A DNA stretch of 64,000 bases, taken from assembly GCA_009692685.1 (NCBI GenBank), contig SHYS01000002.1:124001-188000 (forward strand), given 5' to 3'. The notes beneath the pieces were generated by a model that saw only the letters and a list, made by a program, of their open reading frames with translations, ran no database searches and had not been told where the DNA came from. Both the position numbers and the translations under genes were made by a program. Positions 51,135 to 59,927 of the stretch are shown piece after piece; positions within the stretch are counted from its first letter, which is position 1, and each line of letters starts with the position of its first letter. The stretch comes from Dehalococcoidia bacterium (GTDB taxonomy: Bacteria; Chloroflexota; Dehalococcoidia; UBA2979).

Positions 51135-52262
51135 CGCGGGGCCCGCAGGCGTAGCGGCGCCACTGTCTCCACAGACGCGGCCAGCATCGAGGCGGGTTCG
51201 ACGGCTCCATGGTCGTAGGGCCCAGACGGCGGCCTGGGTACGGTCTCGCACATCGAGCTTGGAGAGCACGCGTTTGACGTGCGTCTTCACGGTGCCCTCG
51301 CTTACCACGAACGCCTCCGCGATCTCCGCGTTCGAGTAACCGCGCGCGATCAGCCTCAGCACCTCGGCCTCCCGAGGCGTGAGCGAGTCGAGGAGCGCCG
51401 CCGTCGCGCGGTCGAGGCTTGCGCTCGTCACCGCCGGGTTCGGGAGCACGGCGGGCGCGAGCGGGGTGGGCATGGACGGCTCTTCCTCGAACGCTGGCGG
51501 GGCCGGGAGGTCCGATGGCGCATCAGGGCCGTCGTGGCCAGGCCATGCCGGGCCGCCCTCGAGCTCGCGCGGGACACCATCGAGTGGTGCCCCGGGGACG
51601 ATGTGCGGCGCCCGGCTGCCCAGCATCACGCGCGCCCACCAGGCATGCAGCGCGCTCAACAGGTTCACGACGTGCACCTCGATCAGCAAGACCGTGAGTC
51701 CGAGGATCGGGAGCCACCACGCCTCGGACGGGTCGTCGATGACCCAGCGACGGGCGCTGTCCCCGATGTCGAGTACGTTGTCCGGTCTGACCTCGAACGG
51801 TGCAACAGTGAACACGACGCCGATGGTTGTGGATACGACGAGGAACACGAAGGTCGCGATACCGATGGGGAACTGCGCGAACAGGTACACCAGTCCAGTC
51901 CACGTCGTCGGGTCGATGATGCGGGCCCAGACCTGGCTGCGGTACGAACCGCGCTCGATGGTGGTGGGCGGTCGACGTAACTCCATGCCGTGCAGGTGCC
52001 GCACTGCCCACGCCTCGGCGTCACCCACCAATCTCGTCAGGTACAGCGTCACGAGGAGTACCGGTGGTCCGATGATCGTCCAGCTCAGCGAGATACCGAT
52101 GGCGAGCGCGGTGATGAGGAAGACGAAGTAGCCGATCCACAGCGGAAACATCAGCCCGAGATGTGCCGCCCGTGCGTACGTCCACGGGTTGATGATCGGA
52201 CCAAAGACTCGACGTAATAGTGAGCTGTTGGGCGGGTACGCCCTCGACATTGCCTCGCGCAT
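50715..52262 (-). CDS. Membrane-bound LuxR-type regulator, with anomalous C-terminal extension
   Basis: 515 residues from ATG 52262. Several membrane helices lie in the N-terminal half (LGLMFPLWIGYFVFLITALA, GLVYLFAQFPIGIATFVFLV, WWLPILGLTVLLIEVHVVNL), resembling the sensor domain fused to LuxR in some actinobacterial regulators. The HTH is complete: LTPREAEVLRLIARGYSNAE and VSEGTVKTHVKRVLSKLDVR. The gene should end soon after AAVWALR (about 51205), but the frame stays open for about 165 more residues that are antisense to the HEPN-like gene. The extension is probably not native: a stop was lost, or the HEPN gene was inserted. Confidence 0.78.
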   Translation of the reverse strand: MREAMSRAYPPNSSLLRRVFGPIINPWTYARAAHLGLMFPLWIGYFVFLITALAIGISLSWTIIGPPVLLVTLYLTRLVGDAEAWAVRHLHGMELRRPPTTIERGSYRSQVWARIIDPTTWTGLVYLFAQFPIGIATFVFLVVSTTIGVVFTVAPFEVRPDNVLDIGDSARRWVIDDPSEAWWLPILGLTVLLIEVHVVNLLSALHAWWARVMLGSRAPHIVPGAPLDGVPRELEGGPAWPGHDGPDAPSDLPAPPAFEEEPSMPTPLAPAVLPNPAVTSASLDRATAALLDSLTPREAEVLRLIARGYSNAEIAEAFVVSEGTVKTHVKRVLSKLDVRDRTQAAVWALRPWSRRTRLDAGRVCGDSGAATPAGPALRAVLLPRILIQERPDVSDVVVYGLQRFGSRLSGHLSSLMHDIVASLSMGLELCPEWLLCQLNTNHAIDKVPAPLVRRVVIHEPACKESAKVLDILLTSPMRNDGLTNKSAAICAKMTAASHSPRLRNSSASLRIVSWW

Positions 52263-52449
52263 GGATGTCTCCGCCCCTCTGCGCCGCAGCACCGCCTTCG
52301 ACCAGCGAAGAATGCTGCCTGCAGGGCTCGCGGGCGCCTCCCTCAGGGGTGATTCTTGCGTACCCGGGCCGTCGAGGGGTGCTCAGTTAGAATCGACATA
52401 CCCACTCGGATAGACCTTCGAGGCTGGGACCAGTGAGGGGAGCGTCCCA

Positions 52450-53736
52450 ATGGTGATTCGAGAGCTGGCGCTGAAGGGGGCGGTGCGCGGGATCCTCGCC
52501 TGGGAGCGCCAGCGCACCGGTGTTGCCTTCAACCCCCTCGGGGATGTTCAGGTCGACCCCTACCCCTATCTCGATGAGATACGCGAGCACGACCCCGTTC
52601 ACTGGAGCTATGTCCTTCGAGGCTGGCTCGTCTCCCGTCACGCCGACGTCCTCGAGTTCCTGCGCGACCCCGCGACCTCGAAAGAAATGGGCAACGTCCG
52701 CCGCAGGAGCCCGATGGCGGATCCGCGCTTCGAACGTGGTCCTGACGACACGGCGAGCATGCTCGTCCTCGATCCACCGGATCACACCCGGCTGCGTTCG
52801 CTGGCCAGCCAGGCATTCACGCCTCGCGCGGTTGCGGCGCTGCAGCCGCGCATCGAGGAGATCGCGCGAGGCCTCCTCGATGAGGTCGGCGACGCGTCTG
52901 AGTTCGACCTCATGGCGTCGTTTGCGAACCAGCTTCCGGTGATCGTGATCGCTGAGATGCTCGGCGTGCCCCCTGAAGATCGAGGGAGCTTCAAGGCATG
53001 GTCGAATGGTGTCGCCGAGGGCCTTCGCTTCGACCCCACCGGCGAGCGCTTCCGGCAGATGCGCGGCGCGCTGGCGGCACTGACGGGCTACCTCGCCGGT
53101 ATCGTTGCCGAGCGCCGTCGCGAGCCGCGCGCGGACCTGATCAGCGCGCTGGTCGCCGCCGAGGAGCAGGGGGGGCGCCTGAGCGAGAGCGAAATACTCT
53201 CGACACTGCGCCTGCTGCTGGTGGCGGGCAACGAGACGACCACGAACCTCATCGGCAACGGCACGCTGGCTCTGCTACGCCACCCCGCGGAGCTCGCGAA
53301 GCTGCGCGGGGACCACTCGCTACTCCCGGCTGCCATCGAGGAGATGCTGCGCTACGACTCGCCCGTGCAGGCCGTGCGCCGGATCGCGATGCGCGACTTC
53401 GAGGTGCAGGGCAGGGTGATCCGCGCTGGCGATCCGGTAGTCTGCCTGCTCGGTGCGGCGAATCGCGATCCTCGGGCGTTCGAGGCGCCGTCGGATTTCC
53501 GCATCGAGCGCGACAGCGGGCATCCGGTCGCCTTCGGACACGGCATTCACTACTGCCTCGGCGCACCGCTTGCCCGCCTCGAGGGCGCGATCGCCTTCCG
53601 GGTGCTGCTGGAGCGCTACGCCTCGATCGAGCTTGCGCCGCCGGGTGTCTGGTGGCGAGACACTGGCAGCCTGCGCGGGCTCGCGAGGCTGCCAGTGCGG
53701 GTGACTTCGCCGGTGGGGGCGGGCGCCTCGACGTAG
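52450..53736 (+). CDS. Cytochrome P450
   Basis: 428 residues. The family's landmarks: I-helix AGNETTTN, E-x-x-R in EEMLRYD, and the haem-binding loop FGHGIHYCLGAPLARLE with the axial Cys. SMLVLDPPDHTRLRSLASQA is the usual C-helix segment. A soluble bacterial (CYP1xx-type) monooxygenase that needs ferredoxin or flavodoxin, none of which is adjacent. With the acyl-CoA genes nearby, hydroxylation of a lipid or sterol side chain is possible. Near the 3-prime end is a 12-bp inverted repeat (53661-53697). Confidence 0.9.
   Translation: MVIRELALKGAVRGILAWERQRTGVAFNPLGDVQVDPYPYLDEIREHDPVHWSYVLRGWLVSRHADVLEFLRDPATSKEMGNVRRRSPMADPRFERGPDDTASMLVLDPPDHTRLRSLASQAFTPRAVAALQPRIEEIARGLLDEVGDASEFDLMASFANQLPVIVIAEMLGVPPEDRGSFKAWSNGVAEGLRFDPTGERFRQMRGALAALTGYLAGIVAERRREPRADLISALVAAEEQGGRLSESEILSTLRLLLVAGNETTTNLIGNGTLALLRHPAELAKLRGDHSLLPAAIEEMLRYDSPVQAVRRIAMRDFEVQGRVIRAGDPVVCLLGAANRDPRAFEAPSDFRIERDSGHPVAFGHGIHYCLGAPLARLEGAIAFRVLLERYASIELAPPGVWWRDTGSLRGLARLPVRVTSPVGAGAST
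53661..53697. repeat. Inverted repeat in the P450 3-prime end, 12-bp arms
   Basis: CACTGGCAGCCT (53661-53672) and AGGCTGCCAGTG (53686-53697) with a 13-nt loop. It lies inside the coding region, 39 nt before the stop codon ends, so it could double as part of a transcript end or be another coding palindrome. Confidence 0.7.
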
Positions 53737-53763
53737 GACGCTCGCCCGGAGTCCGGCTCGGAC

Positions 53764-54717
53764 CTACCGCTTCGGCAGCACTTCGCTCAGGAAGCCATCG
53801 AGTTCGCGCGCGAAATCGATGGGGTTGTCGCTGTGCACGTTGTGCGTGGCACGCGGGATGACCACAAGCCGCGCGTTTTGCATCGCGGCGACGGTCGCCT
53901 GCGCCGCGTCCAGCGCTAGAATCTTTGAGTTCTCGCCCTTGAAGAGCATGGTCGGGGGCTTGATCGCCTTCACGTCCACCCAGAGCGCGTCGGCGCGCGC
54001 GGCGTTGGCGGCCTTACGCTGCTCGTCGGTCTGGTCCGCCGGACCGCCCTCACGACGACGGTGGTCCTGCTTCCACGTCCAGCCCTCGGCGGTGGGCTTC
54101 AGGCTGTGCGTGAGGCTGTAGCGCAGGTGCGCTACGGGGCGGTGCGGCATGAACTTCACCGCGCGGTTGAGGAAGTCATCGAAGCTGGACAGCGTCTCCG
54201 TCTCATTGCGAAACGCCTCCATCTCCAGCTGGCCTTCGCGCATCGTCTCCGGTGCGATGTCGACGATCCCGACGGCGTCGAGGTGTTCCGGGTGGCGCGC
54301 CGCGTAGCGGATGGTGTTCATCCCGCCCATCGACATGCCCACGAGCGTCAGGTGGTAGTACCCCAAGTGCTCTATGAACTGGCGCGTGTCCTCCAGCATC
54401 AGCTCGTTGTTGTCATGGTCGAGTTGAGAGTCCGGTGTCCAGTCGGTGTCGCCGTGGCCTCGCTGGTCCAGGGCGACGAAGTGGTACTTGTCGCGGAGTT
54501 GCAGCACCGCCATGTCCCAGGTGTGTGCAGTCAGCGAGCCGCCGTGCAGCAGCACGACGTGCGGCAGGTGTGCGTTTCCCCAGTCGAGGTAGTGGAAGCG
54601 GATCCCGTTGAGGGTCACCTCGTGGTCCGTGGGCAGTTCAGTGGGCGTCTTTACGCCGGCCGCCGCTGCCGCGTCCGCCATGAGCTGCCGGTAGTCCTGC
54701 TTGTACTCGATCGCCAT
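53764..54717 (-). CDS. Alpha/beta hydrolase
   Basis: 317 residues from ATG 54717 (GGAGGAAC upstream). Oxyanion region VVLLHGGSLTAHTWD, FVALDQRGHGDTDW, nucleophile elbow VGMSMGGMNTIRY, and C-terminal VIPRATHNVHSDNP with the catalytic His. The cap (residues 150-235) is long and charged. Homologous to lactonases, haloperoxidase-like enzymes and meta-cleavage hydrolases; the exact reaction cannot be assigned. Convergent with P450, 27 nt apart. Confidence 0.87.
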   Translation of the reverse strand: MAIEYKQDYRQLMADAAAAAGVKTPTELPTDHEVTLNGIRFHYLDWGNAHLPHVVLLHGGSLTAHTWDMAVLQLRDKYHFVALDQRGHGDTDWTPDSQLDHDNNELMLEDTRQFIEHLGYYHLTLVGMSMGGMNTIRYAARHPEHLDAVGIVDIAPETMREGQLEMEAFRNETETLSSFDDFLNRAVKFMPHRPVAHLRYSLTHSLKPTAEGWTWKQDHRRREGGPADQTDEQRKAANAARADALWVDVKAIKPPTMLFKGENSKILALDAAQATVAAMQNARLVVIPRATHNVHSDNPIDFARELDGFLSEVLPKR

Positions 54718-54838
54718 CGTTGTTCCTCCCGCCGCTCGAGGGGTGCTCGAGTGATCACGCACGATTACGCGCAAACTGCGTACTGGGCGGCAGGATAGCG
54801 CTGTCGAGTCGCCCTCGGGTGGCCTCGGTGAGGCGAGG

Positions 54839-56113
54839 TCAGTCCGTGGTCGCGCTCGCGACTGCCGGCGGCAGGAGGGCGTCCTCGGCAGCCCGCGAGA
54901 CGCGGGCGTAAACGAGCAGGAGCGCGAGGATGGCCGTGGCGACGGCGCCCTCGATGAACATTGTCTCGCGGATGCCGATCGCGTCCGCGAGGTACCCGAG
55001 CGGGAACGCGACGATGCCGAAGAACGCGAATCCCATCATCAGCACCGACTGCACGCGGCCGTGATACGTCGGGTCCGAGAACCGCATCGACAGTCCCTGG
55101 TTGAGTGAGATGAAGCCGATCTCCCCGGCACCGAGGAGCGCCCCAATCGCGAGTGCTATCGGGAAGGCGGGCGCCACCGCGAAGCCCATCAGCACCACCA
55201 CGAAGCCCGTGCTGGCGATCGCCTGCCACCGCCATGCGCTTCCCCCATCGATGACCATCGCGCACAGCACTGCCGCCAGCAACGCGCCCAGGGCCACCGC
55301 CGCGTTCATCGCGCCGAGGGCCACGGACCCAACCCCGTAGACGTCCTTGACGAGCGCGGGCAGGAAGGCGATATATGGGAACGCCAGCGTGGCGACCGTA
55401 TAGCTCGTCAGCACGAGGATGACGAGCGCGGGGCGCCCTCGCACGTACGCGATGCCTCCGGCGACTTGGCTCAGTGGTGAGCCCCCCGACCGTGCTCCCC
55501 TCGACGGCACTTTTGGGAGCGTGAGCACGAGCAACGCGCTGCTGAGGAAGATCAGCCCGGCGAGGATCAACGACCCCCCCGCACCAATCGCGGGCAGAGC
55601 GATCAACCATCCTGCCATGAGCGGTCCGACCACCCTCGCCGAGTTGAACGCGACCTGCTGGAGGGCCATCGCGTTGCCCAGGGACGCGGCGGGCACCAGG
55701 TCCCCGATCATGGCCGTGCGGGCGGGAATGTAGAACGCGAGCGAACTGCCCTCGATGACCGAGGCGATGAGGATCATCCAGTATTCAAGGCGGCCCGCCG
55801 CCAGCAGGGTGCCCAGCAGCGTGTACTCGAACGCGAACCAGAGCTGACCGGCCACCACCAGCTGTCGCCGCGGCAGGCGGTCCGCGACCACACCGCCGAC
55901 GAGGCCAAAGATCAGTTGAGGCACGCCGAAGGCGATGAACACCCCTCCTAGCGCGGCGCTGGAGCCGGTGAGGTCATAGACGATGAAGCCGCGCGCCAGG
56001 CCGACGATCCACAGCGCTAAGAACGTCAGCGTCAGCGTGTAGAGCAGCCGCCGAAAGTCGGGGATGGTGCCGGCCGCGAACGTCGAGGCCCGCCATGCGC
56101 GGAACGCACTCAC
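54839..56113 (-). CDS. MFS exporter, MFS_3/EntS-like
   Basis: 424 residues from GTG 56113, which overlaps the M20 peptidase stop (GTGA). Twelve hydrophobic segments: for example TLTFLALWIVGLARGFIVYD and FGVPQLIFGLVGGVVADRLP (motif A, GGVVADRLPRR). The TAMIGDLVPAASLGNAMALQ loop and the absence of binding-protein features match enterobactin-exporter-like MFS_3 proteins. Efflux of a small molecule is likely. Translationally coupled to the peptidase, so it may export its product or a related dipeptide-like compound. Confidence 0.85.
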   Translation of the reverse strand: MSAFRAWRASTFAAGTIPDFRRLLYTLTLTFLALWIVGLARGFIVYDLTGSSAALGGVFIAFGVPQLIFGLVGGVVADRLPRRQLVVAGQLWFAFEYTLLGTLLAAGRLEYWMILIASVIEGSSLAFYIPARTAMIGDLVPAASLGNAMALQQVAFNSARVVGPLMAGWLIALPAIGAGGSLILAGLIFLSSALLVLTLPKVPSRGARSGGSPLSQVAGGIAYVRGRPALVILVLTSYTVATLAFPYIAFLPALVKDVYGVGSVALGAMNAAVALGALLAAVLCAMVIDGGSAWRWQAIASTGFVVVLMGFAVAPAFPIALAIGALLGAGEIGFISLNQGLSMRFSDPTYHGRVQSVLMMGFAFFGIVAFPLGYLADAIGIRETMFIEGAVATAILALLLVYARVSRAAEDALLPPAVASATTD

Positions 56114-57282
56114 CTCGATGTTGTCCTGCGGCGAACTTGCTCGCGAGGCAAGCGCGCGACCGCGAGCAGCGCCCGACCGACATAGGGCACGCCCTTGCGC
56201 ACGGGGGTGGTGTGTATCCACTCGCGAGGGGTGTGCGACTCGCTACCAGTGGTGACGCCAATGCAGGTCGTCTCATAGCCGGTCGCGACGAGCGCGTTCG
56301 TATCGGTGGAGCTGGCGCGGAACTCCGGCTGCGGCAAGCCGAGGTCGCGCCGCACGCCGAGCATGGTTCGGACGATCGTCGAGTCCTCTGGGATCGCACC
56401 GCCCGGTCGGTTGCCGATGCGCTTCATGTGGAGCTCGGCCTCGCCGCGCAACGCCACTCGCATCGCGGTGCGGCCCGCCTGGTGCAGGCGCCCGAGCGCG
56501 GCAATGTCCGCCGATCGCATGTCGAGTTCGAATGCGGCGTCGGGTGCGATCGTGTTCACGCTGCGCCCGCCTCGGATCACGCCGATGTTCATGGTGACCT
56601 TGGGCGTCACACCGACCTCCGGCATGATCGGCGCGAGCGCGACAATCGCGCGTGCCAGCAGCGCGATGACGTTCTTGCGGCCGTAGGCGCCCCACGAGTG
56701 GCCTCCCTCGGTCTCCATCACCTCATAGCGCAGCGACGCCACCGCCGAGGCCTGCACCGTGTTGAGCGCGTGTCCCTCGATCACCAGCGCCGCCTCGAAG
56801 TCGGCCCCGTAGTCCTTGATGACGCGGTTAATGCCGCGGAGGTCGCCCAGACCTTCCTCGCCGACGTTGGCCGCGAAGATGACATCGCCCAGGCCTCGTG
56901 GTGTCGAGCGCTGCAGCACCTCCGCGACGCCAAGGAGGGCGGCCACCCCGAGGCTGTTGTCACCAACACCTCGACCGATCAGCTTGTCCCGCTGGCGCGT
57001 GACTGGCGTTGCCTCGTCGGGGAAGACCGTGTCGAGGTGCGCGCTCAGCAGTGTGCGTGCTGTGCTGCGCTCTCCTCGACGAACCGCCACGACATTCGAC
57101 AGTCCGTCCATCGCGAGCTGGTCACACACGCCGATGGCGGCCAGACGGTCGTGGACGTAGGTCGCCCGTGCGCACTCCCGGAAGGTAGGGGCAGGGATTT
57201 CGGTGATGCGCACCGTTTCGTCGAGGACGGAGGGCGCCATCCGCTCGAGTGAGGCTTCGACGGCGGTGGGTGTAGGTGACAT
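56110..57282 (-). CDS. M20-family metallopeptidase
   Basis: 390 residues from ATG 57282; the longer frame adds non-conserved sequence. Di-zinc site: LLSAHLDTVFP (His, Asp), GRGVGDNSLGVAALL (bridging Asp), AANVGEEGLGDL (Glu-Glu), and a final His in TGSESHTPREW. The central lid domain starts at YEVMETEGGHSWGAYG. Likely an aminoacylase, dipeptidase or carboxypeptidase T-type enzyme. Overlaps the MFS gene by 4 nt. Confidence 0.88.
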   Translation of the reverse strand: MSPTPTAVEASLERMAPSVLDETVRITEIPAPTFRECARATYVHDRLAAIGVCDQLAMDGLSNVVAVRRGERSTARTLLSAHLDTVFPDEATPVTRQRDKLIGRGVGDNSLGVAALLGVAEVLQRSTPRGLGDVIFAANVGEEGLGDLRGINRVIKDYGADFEAALVIEGHALNTVQASAVASLRYEVMETEGGHSWGAYGRKNVIALLARAIVALAPIMPEVGVTPKVTMNIGVIRGGRSVNTIAPDAAFELDMRSADIAALGRLHQAGRTAMRVALRGEAELHMKRIGNRPGGAIPEDSTIVRTMLGVRRDLGLPQPEFRASSTDTNALVATGYETTCIGVTTGSESHTPREWIHTTPVRKGVPYVGRALLAVARLPREQVRRRTTSR

Positions 57283-57317
57283 CTCGGCTCCTCGACGCGC
57301 GTCTCGCGAGGATAGCT

Positions 57318-58568
57318 CTACGACGATGTCCCTGCGGTCGAGGCTTCGGCTCGCACCGAATGCGCACGGAAGCCCCACAGCAGCAGCACGTCGTACAACG
57401 CCTTGAGCGCGCCCGCGATGAGCAACGGCAGCCCGAACGGGCCGACGACTAGCAACCACCCGCCGAGGGCCGGCGCAACAGCGGTCGCCAGCGACCTCGA
57501 GACGTTGGTGACGCTCGCCGCGGCCGCCCGCTCCTCGGGCGTGACGACGGCCATGATGTACGCCGTCCTAGGGGCAACATCCATCTGTGACAGCGCCGAA
57601 CGCACTGCCAGCAGGGCGAGCGCGATCCACAGGCTCGGCGCGAGTGGTACCAGTAGCAGCGCGATGTTCGCCGGGATGTGCGTGTAGACCATCGTGTTGA
57701 CGAGACCGATACGCGCTGCCAGCGGTGCTGCGAACAACATCGAGCCCGCGGCCAGCACACCGACCACCGAGAAGATCAGCGATGCAGCCTCGATAGTCAG
57801 GCCATGGCGGTCGAACAGCCATAAGGCGAGGAGTGAGTCGACCGCCAGCCCACCGCCGAAAGCGTCCACCGCGAAGAGTGCCGATAGCCGCATGATGACG
57901 TCCTTCGATGGTCCGAGCCCACCTTGCCGGCCGCGCTGCGTCGCGCGCGAGGCCGCAACAACCTCGACGGATCCCGTCAGGCCTCGATAGATCGCAAGCA
58001 TCGCGATGCCGACGACCCCGTAGAGCGCAAACATCGAGCGCAGCGCCACCTCGATGGGCCACGCGAGCGCGTTCGCCAGCGCCGCAGCAACGCCGGGGAT
58101 GAGGGCTCCCGCGGCGGCCGAGAGCCGACCGAAGAGGTTGTAGCGCGCGTAGAGCCAGGTGCGGCGGCTCGGTTCGACGGTTTCAGCGAGCGCGGCCTGC
58201 TCCACGGGGAGGAACACGCTGATGTCGCCCGCGGTTGGATTCAGGGTGCCTACGAAGGCCACGATGAGCAGCGCCCAGTACGGCTCCACGAGGGCGAACG
58301 CGAGCCCGCTAGCCATCACGACGGCCGTGCCCCAGCGTAGTACTCGTCGGCGCCCGACGCGCTCGACGATGAAACCCACACAGAGGGTCGCCGCGGTCGT
58401 CCCGAGGAGCGCGACTGTTGCCAGCACGCCGACCTGTGCTGCGGTGAAGCCACGCTGATGCATGTAGGCGGCCAACGCCACACTTGCGAACCCGTCACCG
58501 AGGGAACGTAGCGCCTTCGTCGTAACGAGCCGCTTCGCGTCGGGTGTGACGTCGGCAAGGAGATTCAT
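57318..58568 (-). CDS. MFS transporter
   Basis: 416 residues. Helices such as VGVLATVALLGTTAATLCVG and the loop FIVERVGRRRVLRW; second half has SLIFSVVGVLAAGSMLFAAP and a repeat of the motif (LAARIGLVNTM). Central loop Arg/Gly-rich (RATQRGRQGGLGPSKDV). Probably a multidrug or metabolite exporter. It precedes the M20 peptidase by 35 nt on the same strand, so three genes (57318, 56110, 54839) form an operon with two MFS carriers around one peptidase. Confidence 0.85.
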   Translation of the reverse strand: MNLLADVTPDAKRLVTTKALRSLGDGFASVALAAYMHQRGFTAAQVGVLATVALLGTTAATLCVGFIVERVGRRRVLRWGTAVVMASGLAFALVEPYWALLIVAFVGTLNPTAGDISVFLPVEQAALAETVEPSRRTWLYARYNLFGRLSAAAGALIPGVAAALANALAWPIEVALRSMFALYGVVGIAMLAIYRGLTGSVEVVAASRATQRGRQGGLGPSKDVIMRLSALFAVDAFGGGLAVDSLLALWLFDRHGLTIEAASLIFSVVGVLAAGSMLFAAPLAARIGLVNTMVYTHIPANIALLLVPLAPSLWIALALLAVRSALSQMDVAPRTAYIMAVVTPEERAAAASVTNVSRSLATAVAPALGGWLLVVGPFGLPLLIAGALKALYDVLLLWGFRAHSVRAEASTAGTSS

Positions 58569-58661
58569 CGACGAAGACTACTGTGCGCGCGGGTGTGTCG
58601 GCGTAATCGTCACACTAGGTCGGGGGCAACTCACTTTCGAAAACGGCGAGAGCCTTCTCGC

Positions 58662-58874
58662 TCACGGCTGGCTTGCGCCTCGCCCAGGGCGAGACCTCAG
58701 CGCGCTCGCGACTAGGAACCTGAGGACGTGGTAACCCGCGTAGACGACTAGCTCGGTCGCGACTTGGAATAGCACTGTGCCTGGATCGGTCAGTGGGTAG
58801 GATGACGACCGGTTTGGTTCGAGAACGTCGTTCCGTTTGTCGCGGTCGAGATCGAACGAGGGGTGGTCTGGCAC
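58662..58874 (-). CDS. Possible small membrane protein
   Basis: 70 residues: a polar start (MPDHPSFDLDRDKRNDVLEP), SSYPLTDPG, then a hydrophobic helix VLFQVATELVVYAGYHVLRF and a basic tail. The layout (L-x-D-P-G before one helix) recalls the 37-residue protein at 39602. No family and no strong ribosome site, so it may be a chance frame. Confidence 0.4.
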   Translation of the reverse strand: MPDHPSFDLDRDKRNDVLEPNRSSSYPLTDPGTVLFQVATELVVYAGYHVLRFLVASALRSRPGRGASQP

Positions 58875-58935
58875 GCTGCTCCCCGGCGAGGCGGCCAGAA
58901 GGCCGCCCCGCGTTCGTTTCCGTGGTGCATCGCGC

Positions 58936-59910
58936 TTAGGTGGCGGCCGCCTCCTGCGGCTGCACGTAGGGTGCCGGGTTGATGATGCCCGCGGCGAGGT
59001 GGTTGGGGACGATGTCGCTAAGCTCCTCGACAGTCCACCGGCGCGGGGCCGAGATGCTGCGAATCGCCTGCCGGATTGAGTAGCGCGACGCCTGCCAGCC
59101 CGAGGTGCCGATCACCTGGCCGCTGATCATTCCGCCTGCCTCGGAACAGAGCCACGTCACCGGCGGTGCGTTGTTGCCCGGGTCGCGCGGTGTGCCCGCA
59201 GCCGCATCGAGATTGGTGAAGTCCTGCCGCGGGGCCGCCGCCGCACCGCTGCCGCCCGTGATGCCCGCTCGCGCGCGCAGGTCACGCGACGCCGACGGCA
59301 CCGAGGCCGTCATGCGCGTCGCTCCTCCGGGGTAGATGGCGTTGACGGCGATGCCGTAGGGCCCCAGCTCGCGCGCGAGCGACCTCGCGAGGCCGACCAT
59401 GCCTTCCTTCGCCGCCGAGTAGTTGGCCTGTCCCGAGGAGCCAAGTCCCGATCCCGAGGAGAAGAACAGCATGCGGCCGTAGCGCTGCTTCAGCATCGGC
59501 TCTACCGAAGCCCGCGCCATGTTGAAGGCGCCCTTGAGGTGGACCGAGAGCACGGCATCCCACTCCTCCTCGGTCATGTTGAACACCATGCGGTCGCGGA
59601 GGATGCCCGCCACATGACACATGATGTCGACGCGCCCGTACTCGTCGAGTGCCTGCTCCACCATCGCGCGCGCATCGGCGTGCTTCGAGACGTCGCCGTA
59701 GTTCGGGCTGGCCTTGCCGCCCGCTGCCTTGATGGCGTTCACGGTCTCCTGTGCCGGCGACTGCTCGCCGCCGGTGCCGTCGAGGTTGCCGCCGAAGTCG
59801 TTGACGATGACCGCAGCGCCCTCGGCGCTCATCAGCTTCGCGATCCCCTGGCCGATGCCACGGCCGGAGCCGGTGATGATTGCGACGCGTCCTTCGAGTC
59901 GTCCTGTCAT
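58936..59910 (-). CDS. Short-chain dehydrogenase, multifunctional-enzyme type (copy C)
   Basis: 324 residues. TGSGRGIGQGIAKLM (NAD binding), VIVNDFGGNLDGTGGEQ (family insert), VAGI, LFFSSGSGLGS (Ser) and YSAAKEGMVGLAR (Tyr/Lys). It carries an insert between residues 205 and 240 (SRDLRARAGITGGSGAAAAP) not seen in copies A and B. Likely dehydrogenates a 3-hydroxyacyl-CoA. It lies 17 nt downstream of a paralogue that has lost the catalytic residues (59928), suggesting the two proteins pair. Confidence 0.87.
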   Translation of the reverse strand: MTGRLEGRVAIITGSGRGIGQGIAKLMSAEGAAVIVNDFGGNLDGTGGEQSPAQETVNAIKAAGGKASPNYGDVSKHADARAMVEQALDEYGRVDIMCHVAGILRDRMVFNMTEEEWDAVLSVHLKGAFNMARASVEPMLKQRYGRMLFFSSGSGLGSSGQANYSAAKEGMVGLARSLARELGPYGIAVNAIYPGGATRMTASVPSASRDLRARAGITGGSGAAAAPRQDFTNLDAAAGTPRDPGNNAPPVTWLCSEAGGMISGQVIGTSGWQASRYSIRQAIRSISAPRRWTVEELSDIVPNHLAAGIINPAPYVQPQEAAAT

Positions 59911-59927
59911 TGTCCTGTCCTCCTCGA

